Positions 21,346 through 33,059 are shown, counted from the first letter of the stretch. The stretch: 64,000 bases of DNA from Nothophaeocryptopus gaeumannii (GCA_031771865.1 JASISA010000026.1:806001-870000), one strand, 5' to 3'. Numbers and translations are program-made. Notes: generated by a model not told the origin, from the letters alone.

Positions 21346-21768
21346 ATGGCTACAACTCACGACGTCGTTGGACTGCGCCGCGGCATGGGCTCTCTTCCAC
21401 AAGAGCTCTACGATCAGATCTACAACGAAGTCTTTGCACCCCCGGCCACCAATGTCTACCGCCTCGTCGAGACAGGCTCCTCGAGACCTCGACTCCCTCA
21501 ACGAGCACAATACGAAAAGAAGGCCTCGAGCTTTCCTGAGATGGAAGAGGCTGGGTGCAGCAGAGACGCGTGCGCAGGAACGGGATTGGTATGCGAAGTG
21601 GCGTGCTACGTGGAGATCGCTACAAGATCATGAAATCACCAACCTGCAGCCGTTGTGGGAGGATGACGTAAGTAACGCCTTCGAGGAGAGAAGAGGAATC
21701 TCGTTGACGAAAGATAGCTGGCTGAAATAATGGGCCGTGCGGAGATGCAGCACGAGTGGTCTGTCTGA
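21346..21768 (+). pseudogene. LPQELYD-family copy 2, frame break in exon 1
   Basis: ATG 21346, GSLPQELYDQIYNEVFAPPA gives the family start. After about 21490 this frame loses resemblance and another frame carries an Arg/Trp-rich stretch (ETRAQERDWYAKWRATWRSL) to the donor at 21668 (GTAAGT, phase 0). The last exon 21718-21768 is 17 codons, LAEIMGRAEMQHEWSV, clearly related to the last exon of copy 3 (LDKEMGDARLESEWKL). The central RASR-KYA block is missing, so this copy is rearranged as well as frameshifted. The promoter element is shared with copy 3. Confidence 0.6.
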
Positions 21769-21925
21769 GACCGCGGATGGGATGCAGGCAAGAAGGAACC
21801 AGACTGTTGGAATTCGATGAGCGAGAGATGGTGACGAGGCTTGGAGAGTACTAGGCGAAGAAGTGGAGCGTTCTATAACGGCGTTGGATATGGCGCGCAA
21901 AGGCTGCTGCTGTTGGCGTTTGCAT

Positions 21926-21990
21926 TTGGCAAAACGGCCGTGCGTTCTCGCATGACAACGGGGCGCACTCTAGATTTGCAGGTATAAGTT
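21926..21990 (+). promoter_or_regulatory. shared upstream element and TATA-like box (copy 3 promoter)
   Basis: ttggcaaaacggccgtgcg at 21926-21944 and ggtataagtt at 21981, 88 bp before the ATG. Spacing from ggccg to the TATA-like box is 45 bp, identical to copy 2. Confidence 0.5.
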
Positions 21991-22068
21991 GCACTTGACC
22001 TTCTCTCATAGCTTTGTGCTTGAACCACTCCATCAACACAGCTACTCTGAAACTTAACGCCAGTCACA

Positions 22069-22597
22069 ATGGCGTCAAACAGCCAACCCGACTCCACTGA
22101 CCTGTGTCGCCTTCTCAAGACTCTCCCACAAGAGCTCTACGATCGGATCTACGACGAAGTCTTCACCGCTCCTCACGTCTTCCGAATGATCGATGAACGT
22201 CACGAAGGATGTCGGATGCCCACCCTAATGCGTGTTGACCGAGCGTCTCGAAAGCAGTACGCAGCCTCATATTTCGGCAACTCGACCTTCGTAGCATACG
22301 GAGCCACCCACATCATTGGAAAGTGGCTGTCCCTCTTTCCATCCGACTTCCGCCCACTCATCAGAGATGTACGAATTGTCTTGCCATACGCACCGACTTG
22401 GCGCGCCCTGCGGATGTATGGCGTGGGGAAGGTTCCTGGATTCCCCGATTATCGTGGGATTCTGGTGAAGTCCGTGACTATGGAGGATGTGAGTGACAAG
22501 TATTGAAATGCCCAAGTGCACTTCAAAGATGCTGACGATGCCGTAGCTGGACAAGGAGATGGGCGACGCACGGTTGGAGTCGGAGTGGAAACTTTGA
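22069..22597 (+). CDS. LPQELYD-family F-box-like protein (copy 3, intact)
   Basis: Exons 22069-22488 and 22547-22597, 156 aa; a 58-nt intron, donor GTGAGT, branch GCTGAC, acceptor GTAG, phase 0. The cleanest family member: LPQELYDRIYDEVFTAPHVF at about 19-38, then MPTLMRVDRASRKQYAASYF at about 51-70, NSTFVAYG, then a variable region, and the 17-codon exon LDKEMGDARLESEWKL. The first block resembles the F-box opening; the second is the conserved recognition feature of the family. It has no signal peptide or membrane span. Function unknown; an adaptor role is inference. Confidence 0.75.
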
Positions 22598-22888
22598 GGC
22601 CGTGGTGGTCTACAGCTCCCCGGTCTGTCATCCGACCACAACCAAAGCAAGAGATGAGATATAAGACCAGGAGGAGTGGCGCAGCTGTGAGGCTTGGGTC
22701 TGCTGGAGGACTTAGACGTCTCTAGCTTCCCACAGCATGATCTCTCAGTCTTTTTGGCACTGTCGAGAGACCGTAGCCAATTTCATACAATTCAAACAAC
22801 CAGATTGCTTTTGTGACCTCTCTTCCATCCAGCCCCATCAACTCTTTAAAGCAGCATCAATCAAGCTCTCTTTCCAATCCACCCCGAT

Positions 22889-23666
22889 CTAGTCAATATC
22901 CTCCCCCTCCACCTCCCACGCAACCTTCCTCTCAATCACCTCCTTAACCCTCCCCAACCACCCTTCCACACTCTCCCCCTTCTCATACCTCACCGTAATC
23001 CACAGACTAACCGCCGGTCCCAATTCCGGCAACCCCCACACAATAGCCGTACAAATCCTCGAATACCTCATAAGTACCATCTTCCTCCAACTGCCCCCCT
23101 TCCCCTCCTCAAGCGCGGAGGCGTGCACATGTACCGAGATGGGATCATTGATATGCACGCTGCTGAACTGGATCATGTTCTTGCTGATGGGAGCGAAGAC
23201 GGGTTTGACAGATCGGAGGATGGGGTTTGCGTCGAATTTACCCGAGAGTGAGGAAGCAGCGTGGCATTGCCAGAGGTGTGCTTGGATCTGGGGCGATTTG
23301 CGGATGGTGGTGCAGAAGTGTTTGGAGACGCGTTGGGCGAGGAGGAGGGTCTGCATGCCGGCGAGGACGTCGCCCAGCTTGGCGGTTTGATCGGAAAGGT
23401 GCAGGAGGACGAGCTCAAGGATCTCGACTGTGACGAGGGCGCGGTCGCGTGCGAAGGTGGTGGAGTGGGTCTGAGACATGTTAGTGAAGGCGAGGAACAA
23501 AAGGGAAGTGAGGACGTACTACCATGGAGTAGGGGTCTTTGCTGGACTGAAGTGCCGCCGTGCTCTCTCGCAGCGCACTCATCGCCTCGCTGAGCGTCTT
23601 GTCGCTCGTCGCCTTTGCCATGGTCGTGGTTGTCGAGGTCAGGCTCTTCTGTTGCTTCTGCATCAT
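22889..23666 (-). CDS. F-box protein
   Basis: Exons 23666-23523 and 23470-22889, 241 aa; a 52-nt intron (GTAGTA, branch CACTAAC, CTCAG). Residues about 58-110: TVEILELVLLHLS...LLLAQRVSKHFCTTIRKSPQ is the fungal F-box followed by the usual core LLLAQRV-K-F...I--SP-IQ-HLW. F-box proteins present substrates to SCF ubiquitin ligases through Skp1. The first exon is Ser/Thr/Ala-rich. The rest has no recognised substrate-binding repeats. Unlike the neighbouring small families this one has the standard F-box sequence of widespread dothideomycete genes. Confidence 0.75.
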
Positions 23667-24873
23667 GTTAGAACGTTGTCAAGTGAAGGCGTTGAAACAG
23701 ACCGGACCGCTTTGGACTTCGAGCCGCGATGTAGGTTGACGTTGCGAAGTGCAAGTCTTTTTGCGTTTTGAAGCGGTCGTCATCTGCATGTCCGGTGTTG
23801 AAAGCAAACGCTGCTTGCTTCAAGACATGTGAAAATGGTCAAAGCGCATCTATGCCTCAGGCTTTGAATAGATTGTGTAAGCCACGCAATCCGCTTCTGC
23901 CGAACTCCATCCCCAACGAGCATCAATTCCATCCAACTCATCCAGTATCATCGCGAAAGCCAGATGCTTGTCCTAAGAATTGCTTGGAGATTTCCTTTCT
24001 CACGGTCACAAGGCCACGTACGGCTTGCGTCATGGTCCGATCAGGCCCGGGACCGCTCGTCTTCGAGCATCTAGAACACCCTCAACGAGACGAGTTCCCA
24101 TCTCAGTTCACCATTCGGAGCGCTTTCAAGGCCGAGACTGATGTTGCAGATGGATGGAGACGTTGATGGGGTCTTGTGCGGTACCTTCTCCCACCTGAAG
24201 GCCGCTTCGGCGTCGCAGGCAGCTTGGTGATGATCGAGATGGACCTGTAGTCGCCGGGCTTACTCCTGACTTCTGCTTGATGGTCTCGACTGGTGATCGG
24301 CAATGTGACCGGTTCGCTGTCTCTCGAGCATCCAGCCTCTCTCGATCCCGCCGCACATTGCTGTGCAGTTCGATCCAGGACGACGTGCAGACTGCATCTG
24401 TATCACGCCTAGCGAGTCGACCATGTAAGCGGACTTTGGAAGATGCTCACCAACATGGACGTCATGTACGCCCATCTCCTGAGCATCGACTCAGAAAGCT
24501 CAATTGGGTTCAGGCCCGAATGCCCAAGAGTGACGAGGTTGGATGCACAGGATGCATCTCGATGCCAAGCCTGGTGGATCTGACTCGTGACAGGTGGTAC
24601 CTGCAGCAAAAACCACCACATCCTTTTGCCAACACATATGTCATTGGCTTGTGTAACTGACTCAGCTTTTTTCGACGATGCTCGTTGACAGCAATGCAGG
24701 TACGGTTCTGTATGGTGAAGTAGCCTGCAGGTGAGTGGTATTTGAGGTTCGGTGCTCGCTACCGTTGAACCGAAAAGGCGGTCAACGAGTGCACACTGCA
24801 TTTCGACAGTTGACACTTCGAACTTTGAGTAACTCTTTTCACACCTTGTCCTTGCAAGAAGCGAATATTCAAT
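23667..24873. other. no gene recognised, 1.2 kb
   Basis: Only short overlapping frames on both strands without motifs or splice signals. Confidence 0.45.
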
Positions 24874-25318
24874 ATGCAGACCACGAAGCTTGCTATCAAG
24901 GCGTATGAGAAGTTCGTCGCTGCTCTTGAGCCGACCTCACTCGATGGACCTCCGGCCAACATCGATATCTACAATTCGACACCTGGAGCCTGGCCAGAAC
25001 CACTCGAAGCAAAATACGTCCCAGAATCAAGACGCCTACTCTCTGTCGAACGTGGACGATCGTTGAGACGCACATCTCGCGAATTTGCACGAATGGTCCG
25101 ACGTGCCACCAGAAACTGCGGTCCTCCATCAACGGCTATCATTGCTCGAGCTCAGCCGCCTACTAGCTGCGCACAACAGTGAGTAGGAATCACTGGCTGT
25201 GTATTGACGAACCTATGATACTTCACTCGGATCGCATCTCTACAGTAAATGTAATTACCAAGCTATTCGGCTCGAAGGCCGTTGTAGCAGACGGGCTTGG
25301 CAATTGAGAGACCGTTAA
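24874..25318 (+). CDS. small hypothetical protein
   Basis: ATG 24874, MQTTKLAIKAYEKFVAALEP...; TPGAWPEPLEAKYVPESRRL in the middle, then EFARMVRRATRNCGPPSTAI. A GTGAGT donor at 25179 in phase 2 and an acceptor CTACAG at 25245 give a second exon 25246-25318, 125 aa in total; unspliced it would be 102 aa. I do not recognise the family. The regular codon pattern and canonical splice sites are the only support. Confidence 0.4.
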
Positions 25319-27040
25319 CGAATGGCACCCGAAGTGATTAACACTCACCGACCGTGGTACCCATCATCTGGCAAACCGCAACTGCAGTAAGATTCCGAAT
25401 CACACCTTCCGGAGCAGTGCGAGGGCGTTTTCCGAGAGAACACTTATACACACGCCATCCAGTATCTCGAGCGAGTCGGGTGTCTCAAACTCTGGTGGTT
25501 ATTTAAGCGCTTGAATTATCGAAATCAGCTCTCAAGCGCGTGTATGATCCAACAATAATTTGTTGCTAGAGCTGCCGGAAAATGCGACTGTTGGGAAAAA
25601 AGGAAAATAGAAAGCCTTGTACTTGGATGTAGCGACCGACAAGCTCATCAAGACCTTTCTGCGCCTCTACCAGGGGCAGAGTATCAATACTGTCAAGCGT
25701 GCAAGTCGCCACTGTAAAAAATGCGAGAGGCGCTACTCACACACTTCACTCTTTTGTCACCACGAAGCCAAAACGCGCTCACAAAGGCACATACATCGGA
25801 CACTGGAAACGAGATCTGGACAGCGATTTCGTCGACTTTGCCGCGCCCCTGCTGGATCTTGTTGAACTTTGGGTGGCGCTCAAGACTCAGGCTTTGCCAC
25901 GCCAAATTCTCAAACTCTACACCCAAGCGCCTCTGCGAACGCCGGAAATCGGGCTATAAGTCGCCAGCCCGCTCGCGCAGACCCACAGAAACTTCAAGGA
26001 AACGTGGGCGCTATCTGTTCTGGAAACTCATGCAGACACCATGGTCCAGGAGCGCTGGCTCCGTACTATGAAAGCGCTCATCAGCCATCGATCTTTGGGG
26101 TTTTGCTAAAAAGAGCGGGCGCGCTCTCTCCGCTGCCACGATGGCAGTCATCACCGCGAAACTGTACCATACATTGAGAGAGCTTTACATGGAATCAAGT
26201 GATGGACCGATGGAAACCACTCTACCTTATCGACAATAGCTCACCACATCATAGATGTAGACAGTCGATTACAAGTCTCGATAAATAAGTCTCAGAAGCG
26301 ATCACCTCTTGTAAGCATGCTTGGTGCTTTCGGATTGGAGACCAACGGCTTGGAGCCTAATATGGCCGCGGAGAGAGGGGTGAATGAAGCGAAGTGGTGA
26401 AGCTCATGAGAGATGTGGTCCCCAGTGCACATTCGGACTAGTCTCAAGACATCGATTATGTGTAGCCAGTAAACATCGACCGATATACAGCGTTGTCGGC
26501 CGGGGATGGGACGGTTTGGCTGTAGAGGGAGGTGTTGCTATACTTCTGGCTGAGGTTGTGGCTGCGGCCTTATTTGTTGTACTTGTGCTCTACTCCATTG
26601 CCATGCCATGATACTTCAACTTTGAATCAGTCTATGCGGAGTACGCCACTGCATAATTCTTGAATCAATAGCTCGAGGAACCAAGCAAGAAGCTCTTGCC
26701 AAAAGTGTAGGGCCCTGTTATCGTCGTCCTCATAAGACTTGACTTGGGTACAGACAACAGCACAATGCCAAGACGCCTTTCACGCGTGGCCTTCACATGC
26801 TCATAGCTAGCCCTGGATCAATGCATTTCGGCAGCCGAAAGATTGACCTGCCCAAAAAGGAGAGCAACACGTGCGCATCCTGTGGCTTCTGCAGCAAAAG
26901 ATGACACAAGGGAAAGGCCTGTGCGAACTTAAGTGGACCTGAACAATCAAAAGAAGAGCAAAAAGACTGGAGTGACGAGGTCGTACCCGGATCTGCTGGC
27001 CGTTAGCAGATGCTCGATTGAATCAAGCGGATACAGAGTA
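25319..27040. other. gene-poor stretch, 1.7 kb
   Basis: No recognisable gene. Overlapping frames at 25693-26177 on both strands have no motif. The right end adjoins the tRNA relic. Confidence 0.45.
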
Positions 27041-27134
27041 ACTAACTCGAACCGGGGTAGCCAGAAGATCTCAGAGCAGAACCTCGATGAGGTGGTCTCA
27101 AAATCTGGAATGCTAACCACTACATCATACAACC
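27041..27134 (-). tRNA. truncated intron-containing tRNA-Gln (TTG) relic
   Basis: Read on the minus strand from 27134: acceptor strand ggttgta, D-arm gatgtagtggttagcatt (A-box type), anticodon stem ccaga, loop ttttgag with anticodon TTG at 27101-27099, an insertion of about 30 nt at the standard tRNA intron position, closing stem tctgg (27065-27061), and T-stem/loop cccggttcgagt (B-box type). The 3' strand of the T-stem and the acceptor partner tacaacc are missing; the sequence diverges after 27045. So it is not a functional tRNA, but both internal promoter boxes remain and a run of five T occurs about 80 nt further on. Could also be the head of a tRNA-derived SINE. Confidence 0.55.
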
Positions 27135-27720
27135 GATGATTGGATGACGGCGGGGAGGGCTTAACAGTTAATAGACCCTAGTAAACGACCAACATCCGTG
27201 GCTGAGTGGCACAACTCTTGTCTGCGTCTTTCGCTCAACTGGTGGCTCTTTGGTCGAGTCTGAAAAGATTGCACTTATTATTGTCTAACACGCATCAAAT
27301 GTCTTGCGTAGGAAGACGATTCGATCGTTGATATTCTTGAGATTGTGTGAAAGGTGACGTCTAAGATCGCACAGGATGCCAAGACCCCGACATTTCCCGC
27401 CAAAAAGAAGTACAAGGACATCTATTCCCAAGAAAATATGATTTGTCAACGACTTCATCGATTCTACGCCCTTCCTCACTGCTCATGAATATGGTATGGT
27501 CTTGCGAATCGAAGAAAAATGTTCGACTATCGATGGCGACAGCCCGACCGTCCAGCCCGAGGCCCCGCCCGGAGCTCCTCCTCAGCAACCAGCGGGCAAG
27601 CATTGAAGCACCACCACGAATCGTCGGCGGACAAATGGTTCAGGATTATCTATCTGCCGTCAAATAAATTCTTCCCTGCTCCCTTGACTCTTCGTAAGAA
27701 AGCTACATAGAAACTCTCTT
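27135..27720. other. upstream region of the SDR gene
   Basis: About 590 bp with no convincing gene; expected to contain the promoter of the SDR gene. Confidence 0.4.
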
Positions 27721-28780
27721 ATGTCCCTCTACAAGTCAAGATACTTCTTACGGACCATCACTTCTACCACTCGACCGAGTGTCATATCGTCGACTTTACA
27801 GCAAAGCGTTTCTCATCTCACCAAACGAAACATGGCAACCGCAATGGGCAAACGCCTTGAAGGCAAGACCGTAGTCGTCACTGGCGCCTCATCAGGAATC
27901 GGCAAGAGCACCGCCCAAGAATTCGCACGAACATCGCCCAAAAACCTCAAACTCATCCTCACTGCCCGCCGAATCGACACGCTCAAAGAAATCGCCGCCG
28001 AGATCAACAAGGAAGTCGGAGATGGCGTGAAGGTCCTGCCAGTCCAGCTCGACATCAGCAAGCCCGACCAAGTGCGAAGCTTCGTGGGCAATCTCCCGCA
28101 AGAGTTCAGAGACATTGATGTGTTGGTCAACAATGCCGGTCTCGTCAAGGGCGTGGACAAGGCTGGAGAGATCAAGGAAGAGGACATCAATTCAATGATT
28201 GACACGAACGTGACTGGGCTTATCCATATGACCCAGGCTGTTCTGCAGGTCATGAAGAAGAAGGGCGAGAGTGGACAAGGAGATATCATCAACATTGGGT
28301 CGATTGCTGGCCGTGAGCCGTACCAGGGTGGTTCGATCTATTGTGCTTCCAAGGCTGCTGTGCGGAGCTTCACGGATGCTATGCGAAAAGAGTTGATTGC
28401 TACGCGGATCAGGATCATTGAGATCGACCCGGGTCAGGTGGAGACTGAGTTCTCTGTTGTGCGATTCTACGGAGACAAGGACAAGGCGGATGCGGTCTAC
28501 AAGGGCGTGACACCTCTCACGCCTGATGATATTGCGGAGACGATTGTGTTTGCAGCGGGCAGGCCAGAGAACGTGGTCATTGCGGATATGCTGATTTTCC
28601 CGAACCATCAGGTGAGTCTTGCGATGTTGATTTTAGTAGGCGTTTGTGAGACTGACTGTTTCGAAAGGCAGCGGCGACGGTCATGCATAGAAAGTCATAG
28701 AGAGTTGTCTTCTGACGAGTACGTAGGCGGCCGCAACGGTCATGTACAGAAAGCCTCAGCCGACGAGCTCGAAGATGTAG
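27721..28780 (+). CDS. short-chain dehydrogenase (YMR226c/serine-dehydrogenase-like) with two alternative last exons
   Basis: Exon 1 27721-28611; the body matches the NADP-dependent 3-hydroxy acid/serine dehydrogenase group: VVVTGASSGIGKSTAQEFAR (Rossmann TGxxxGIG), DIDVLVNNAGLVKG, INIGSIAGREPY, and YCASK with the catalytic Tyr/Lys, ending VIADMLIFPNHQ. The donor at 28612 (GTGAGT) can join exon 2a, 28668-28700 (AAATVMHRKS-stop, 308 aa), or a second copy, 28727-28780 (AAATVMYRKPQPTSSKM-stop, 315 aa), each with its own CTGAC branch site and AG acceptor. The first 37 residues are Ser/Thr/Arg-rich with few acidic residues and may be a mitochondrial presequence; an internal ATG (MATAMGKRLEGK) gives the cytosolic form. 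Confidence 0.88.
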
Positions 28781-30034
28781 GAGTGACAATGAAGATACCC
28801 CAAATCAAGTGTCATTCAGAGGCTCCATCAGACATGCCTCGAACCTGTCTGTGATCAAGCTGACTTGTGGATATGACTGCTTCAAGCGAAACTTGAGTGA
28901 TTCGCCGACGATCCTCGCGATATTGGAACGCCAGATCAAGGCAAGTATACTATCGCGAGACTCAAGGAAAACCGCAAAGGCTGTCCGTTCGGAGCCTTCT
29001 GGTACAAGACCTTGCCGAAAGAGTACAGTATCGAATGCTGGAGGCATCAGAACCCGAAAAAGTCGACTCCATTCAGACTGATGTCTGATGCGATAAGGTG
29101 CGAGCTGAGAGTGTACCATCGTCTGGATTGCTCATTCTGTGTCCGAGGCAGCGGAATATGGATCCATCGATTGGAGGAAGCAAGTGGTCCATGAAGGCGT
29201 CTGCTATCAAAATCGGTGAGGAGAGCAATAAGATGAAAATCTTCGATTACTGGGCGGAAACGATCGCTGCAACTTGGTCCCATGAGATGTTCCACTATGT
29301 TCTGGACTGTAGCAAGGCCCGCCGGCCTCACAAGATCCTTACTGACTTACTATTGCAGGTAAAGATAAAGCTGCAGTATACGCCAATGATAACCCCATGA
29401 AGACGATCAAAAGGCGTACGGCCACATCGGCGCAGCCGTTCTTACGCGTACGGTTGGCGACCCAGCGTCAATCTCGCCCGGACGAAACACGCTAAGGTTA
29501 CGGCTTCTCCTGAAAACACGCAGCCTTTGCCGTGACGATGTACTGGAGCAAGTGGTATTCGGCTCGTGGAAAGGCGAAGTCGGAGGCAGAGGCGCTGGAT
29601 TTCGATCCAGTGAGCCCATTTCTGAAGACACGAAGAGTGACGACTCTAGCTGAACGCTTTCTCAGATCCAGGCATACTGAAAGACCTTCGCAGAGTCACC
29701 AGAGTCCCTCACGCCGTACGTATCAGATGACAGCGGTGCGACGACGCCCCGGCCTGAGAGAAGTCCGGATCGTGGGAGTTCCAGCAGCAATGCGTAGAAG
29801 CAAGGATGAAAGTGATCCGGGAGAATCCTCACCTGGCAAATTGTAGCGGCGAACATAATATGCGGATATCCTGCATCACTTGCGTAAGGATTCTTGACAG
29901 CAGAGATCGATGGTGAGTGACTAAGGCTGGTCCAAGCAGGAGCAACGTGTATGTAAGTACGAGTACTTCTCAGTGAACCTGTAAACTGTTTTGAGATATT
30001 TTTGTCTTGCCAAGGACAGTACCCCCTCGTTCCA
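28781..30034. other. no gene recognised, 1.25 kb
   Basis: Several open frames of 60-100 codons on both strands, none with a recognisable domain or consistent splicing. May hold further decayed gene pieces next to the family fragment that follows. Confidence 0.4.
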
Positions 30035-30346
30035 CTGCATACATTGCTGCACGTTGACCGGGCTTCTCGAGCAAAGTACGCCGAAGGCTACTTCAGAAAT
30101 AGCATTTTCATCTTCCAAGGCAGATCGCAGTGCACTTGTTGGCTCCAGCTGGTTCCATCGGAGTACAAGCGGCTGATCACTGACTTTCGGATTTGTCTGT
30201 TGCGGCTTCCTCGGACCGATCAGAGAGTGCTGAAACAACTTCATCAGAGGCTGAAGATAGAGCTTGAGAATTGCGGCGGAGTCGAAGCGGCAGAGGTATT
30301 GCAGTACATTACTGAAGAGCCGGTAAGGCTATCCCTTCATCGATGA
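30035..30346 (+). pseudogene. LPQELYD-family fragment (copy 4), 5' half missing
   Basis: LLHVDRASRAKYAEGYFRNS at about nt 30047-30106, then FIFQG and WLQLVPSEYKRLITDFRI, the second half of the family core. The F-box-like LPQELYD block is not found upstream in any frame. A GTAAGG donor follows TEEP at 30323, the usual place for the phase-0 intron, but a 17-codon last exon is not clear; a possible relic is WILLEEWVV near 30540. Confidence 0.55.
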
Positions 30347-30971
30347 TCGTAGTCCAGATGCTGATGAGGTTCCAGAAGGGCTCTCCCTCGTTCCCCCGTC
30401 TTGAGAGAATGGGACGTCTGGGTGCCTGTGGCAGTCTGGGAAGAGAACTAGAGGCCCCCAATTTCGGTGAAGATCTTGAGCTTGCTTGGACCGATTCTTT
30501 CGACAACTCAATGGCCGGACGAGGCTGTAGCACATGGATCTTGTTGGAAGAATGGGTGGTTGATGGTCAACGAGGACTAAAAAGTCAACTTCACGCCAGC
30601 AGGGCAACAGTTGCCTGAGCGTTTCCCAGTTCCTGTGGCATTTCTCATGCCTCTTATTATGCAATAATGTATGCGAAAGGTACCGACGACAGAGATGGGG
30701 TTCGAATGGAAATGTGAAAGTTGAAGGCGAGGTCGAAGGACGAAAGACTTCAACAACAAGACCATCAAATATTGACCAGCCTTCCCCTCGGCCCGACTCA
30801 AACTCAATATAGAGTACCACACGCGCCAAAACGCGTCTTCCTCTCCACGACCGCAACTCCAACATCACATACGATCAGGAATCAATCTTGAACGCCCTCA
30901 AACACAACCATACAACACCAAACCTCCCGGCAACCAATTTAGCTCTCAGCGCTACACTCAACTTAGCAACA

Positions 30972-31463
30972 ATGTCCCTTCTCGCCCTCAAACCCTCCCC
31001 CAAGCAAACAAACCTAACACCAAACCTCCTCCCGTGTGCAATCAAACACTCCGGTCCCATCCCAACAGCTGCGCGATACTGGTCTCCCACCCCCTCGAAT
31101 GATCCAAAAGACACCGATACTACCACTCAAATTTCCCATTTCCGTGGCCGAAAACTCAAAGGAAAGACTGTGAAGTTACCAGCGGGGTACGAAGGAGTCA
31201 TTGTTCAGAAGACAGATACTTTGGCGCCAAAGCAAAGAAACGGGTTGATTGATGGAGAGGAAGAAGAGGAAGACTTGACGGAGACGAAGATGATGGAGAC
31301 GACAGGCAAATTTAAAGAGGTGGTTGTTTGGGGCCATGAAGCTCTACCGGAGGATTCAGATATATATGTCAAGGGCATTGAGGAATGGATTGGGTTTGCG
31401 GAGAGTGTATGTTCTTCCTTCCCTGCATACAAGCTTGCGTGGGTGGATGAGAAGGAGCGCTAA
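30972..31463 (+). CDS. ribonuclease H2 subunit C
   Basis: 163 aa from ATG 30972; single exon. Seen: LLPCAIKHSGPIPTAARYW at about 22-40, HFRGRKLKGKTVKLPAGYEG at about 60-80, and WGHEALPEDSDIYVKGIEEW near the end, the three conserved blocks of the non-catalytic C subunit (Rnh203 in yeast), with an acidic insert (EEEEED) between the second and third. RNase H2 removes ribonucleotides from DNA and RNA:DNA hybrids in the nucleus; subunit C holds subunits A and B together. Length fits fungal members. Confidence 0.85.
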   Translation: MSLLALKPSPKQTNLTPNLLPCAIKHSGPIPTAARYWSPTPSNDPKDTDTTTQISHFRGRKLKGKTVKLPAGYEGVIVQKTDTLAPKQRNGLIDGEEEEEDLTETKMMETTGKFKEVVVWGHEALPEDSDIYVKGIEEWIGFAESVCSSFPAYKLAWVDEKER

Positions 31464-31944
31464 TGAGATGCAGATACACGCTTACGATGCCCCGAAAGCT
31501 GCATCATGAACACGCATGCTGCAAACAAGACGACACGACCGACGACACGAATATCCAATGACCGACAAGGCACGGAAGATCAACGGAGAAGCCACGCTCT
31601 CGCGCAAGCCAGTGCCATTATCCCTCGCCCTCTAACGCGACAGCCTGGTCCACAGCGGACGGTCAAACTGTTGTATATATGATACAAGGTCCATGTCCAG
31701 GCCCAGGGTCATGATCTTATTCTTTCCTTCTATGCGTGCGTCTCGCAAACCCGCATCTCCTGCGCCTCGCGGGTATGAGGAATGCATCATGCAAGCAATG
31801 GTGTTGGGAGGAAGAAGGGTAATGCCGCGCCAACGAAGACCAAAGACAAAAACATCCGCCATGTTGCTCATCACCACCGTAGCAGACTTACCCAATTGCT
31901 CTTTTCGCTGCTCTTTTTTGTTGTCGTTCGCATCATGCTCTTCA

Positions 31945-33059
31945 TTACAAGAAGTAGTCTGGTGTTCGGCGGGACACCATGGGCTCGCCGGCGCGTGGGC
32001 AGGGGTCGAATTGGAGGCTGTGATCAAATTAGCGCTATGTCGGGAAGCTGGAAGAGTTGTTACGCACAAGGTATATTTGAGATGTTCGTCAATCTCCATG
32101 ATCGCTGCTTGGTTACCGCAGCGGTAGCAGTAGTTCGGTGCTGGAAGACGAGTCAATGCCAATCAAACAGTCTCAGCCCCTTGTCACATCTCACCTGAGA
32201 AAATGGTAACCACGTTCCTATCCTGGCTCCAATTATACCCTTCCATGACCAACTGATGCGCCCGCGCAACGAGAGTCAAGCCGTTATTGTGATTGAATGC
32301 CTCGCTGATGTCTTGCCCAAAGGTGTAGCCTGCACCTCTTGGGCTTATTCCCCATCCACACCTGTCATCTGGGTCCGACCAGAGAAGATCGCACATGGGA
32401 CCCTCATGCGGCACCTCCTGAATTCGGTCGAGCGCGCGGATGTTGTCGAGCGTGTCAATGCTTGGCGACAGACCTCCGTGCAAACAGAAGATCTGGTTGT
32501 CGATGAGCGCGGTGAGCGGGAGGTAATCGAATAGATCTGTGAAGAACTTCCACACATTGGCGTTGCCATACTTGCGCAAACACTCGTCGTAGAAGCCGTA
32601 GACTTGGGTGATCTGTCTGCTTTCGTGGTTGCCGCGCAGAATGGTGATGCGCTGTGGGTAGCGAATCTTGAGCGCGACCAGGAGCGTGACAGTCTCGACG
32701 GAGAAGTATCCACGGTCAACGTAGTCGCCCATGAAGAGGTAATTAGTGTCGGGATTGGGTCCACCGATCTTGAACAGCTCCATCAGATCGTGGAATTGAC
32801 CGTGTATGTCTCCACAGACGGTGACAGGGCACTTTACGGGCTGCACGTTAGATTCATCCTGGAGCACCTCTCGCGCCTTCTCGCATAACCTCCGCACATC
32901 CTCCTCTGCGAGCTGTTTGCAGGTCATGAGGCTTTCAATCCAGCCATCAAGAGTAGGTATTGTTGGCGGATCGAATGCAGCGCCCAGCGTGTGCTCCACT
33001 TTCCCTGCATCCTCCATATTCGTGTCGGCGGGCTGCTGCTTCAACGCGGCAGCCTCCAT
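31945..33059 (-). CDS. protein phosphatase 2A catalytic subunit
   Basis: Exons 33059-32195, 32140-32068 and 32017-31945; 336 aa, introns 54 and 50 nt. All PPP motifs are present: GDIHGQFHDLMELF, GDYVDRGYFSVE, LRGNHESRQ, and SAPNYCYRCGN across the first splice. The protein ends in TPDYFL, the PP2A tail that is methylated and binds the B subunits. N-terminal extension of about 28 residues before the usual start region. The stretch just before the tail reads DPCPRAGEPMVSRR, differing from the common DPAPRRGEPHVTRR. Broad Ser/Thr dephosphorylation in cell cycle and nutrient signalling. Confidence 0.93.

Noticed and set aside
25693..26177. overlapping frames on both strands
   Set aside because: No domain, no intron signals, and neither strand is better than the other.
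27041..27134. functional tRNA-Gln
   Set aside because: The 3' side of the T-stem and the acceptor stem are absent.
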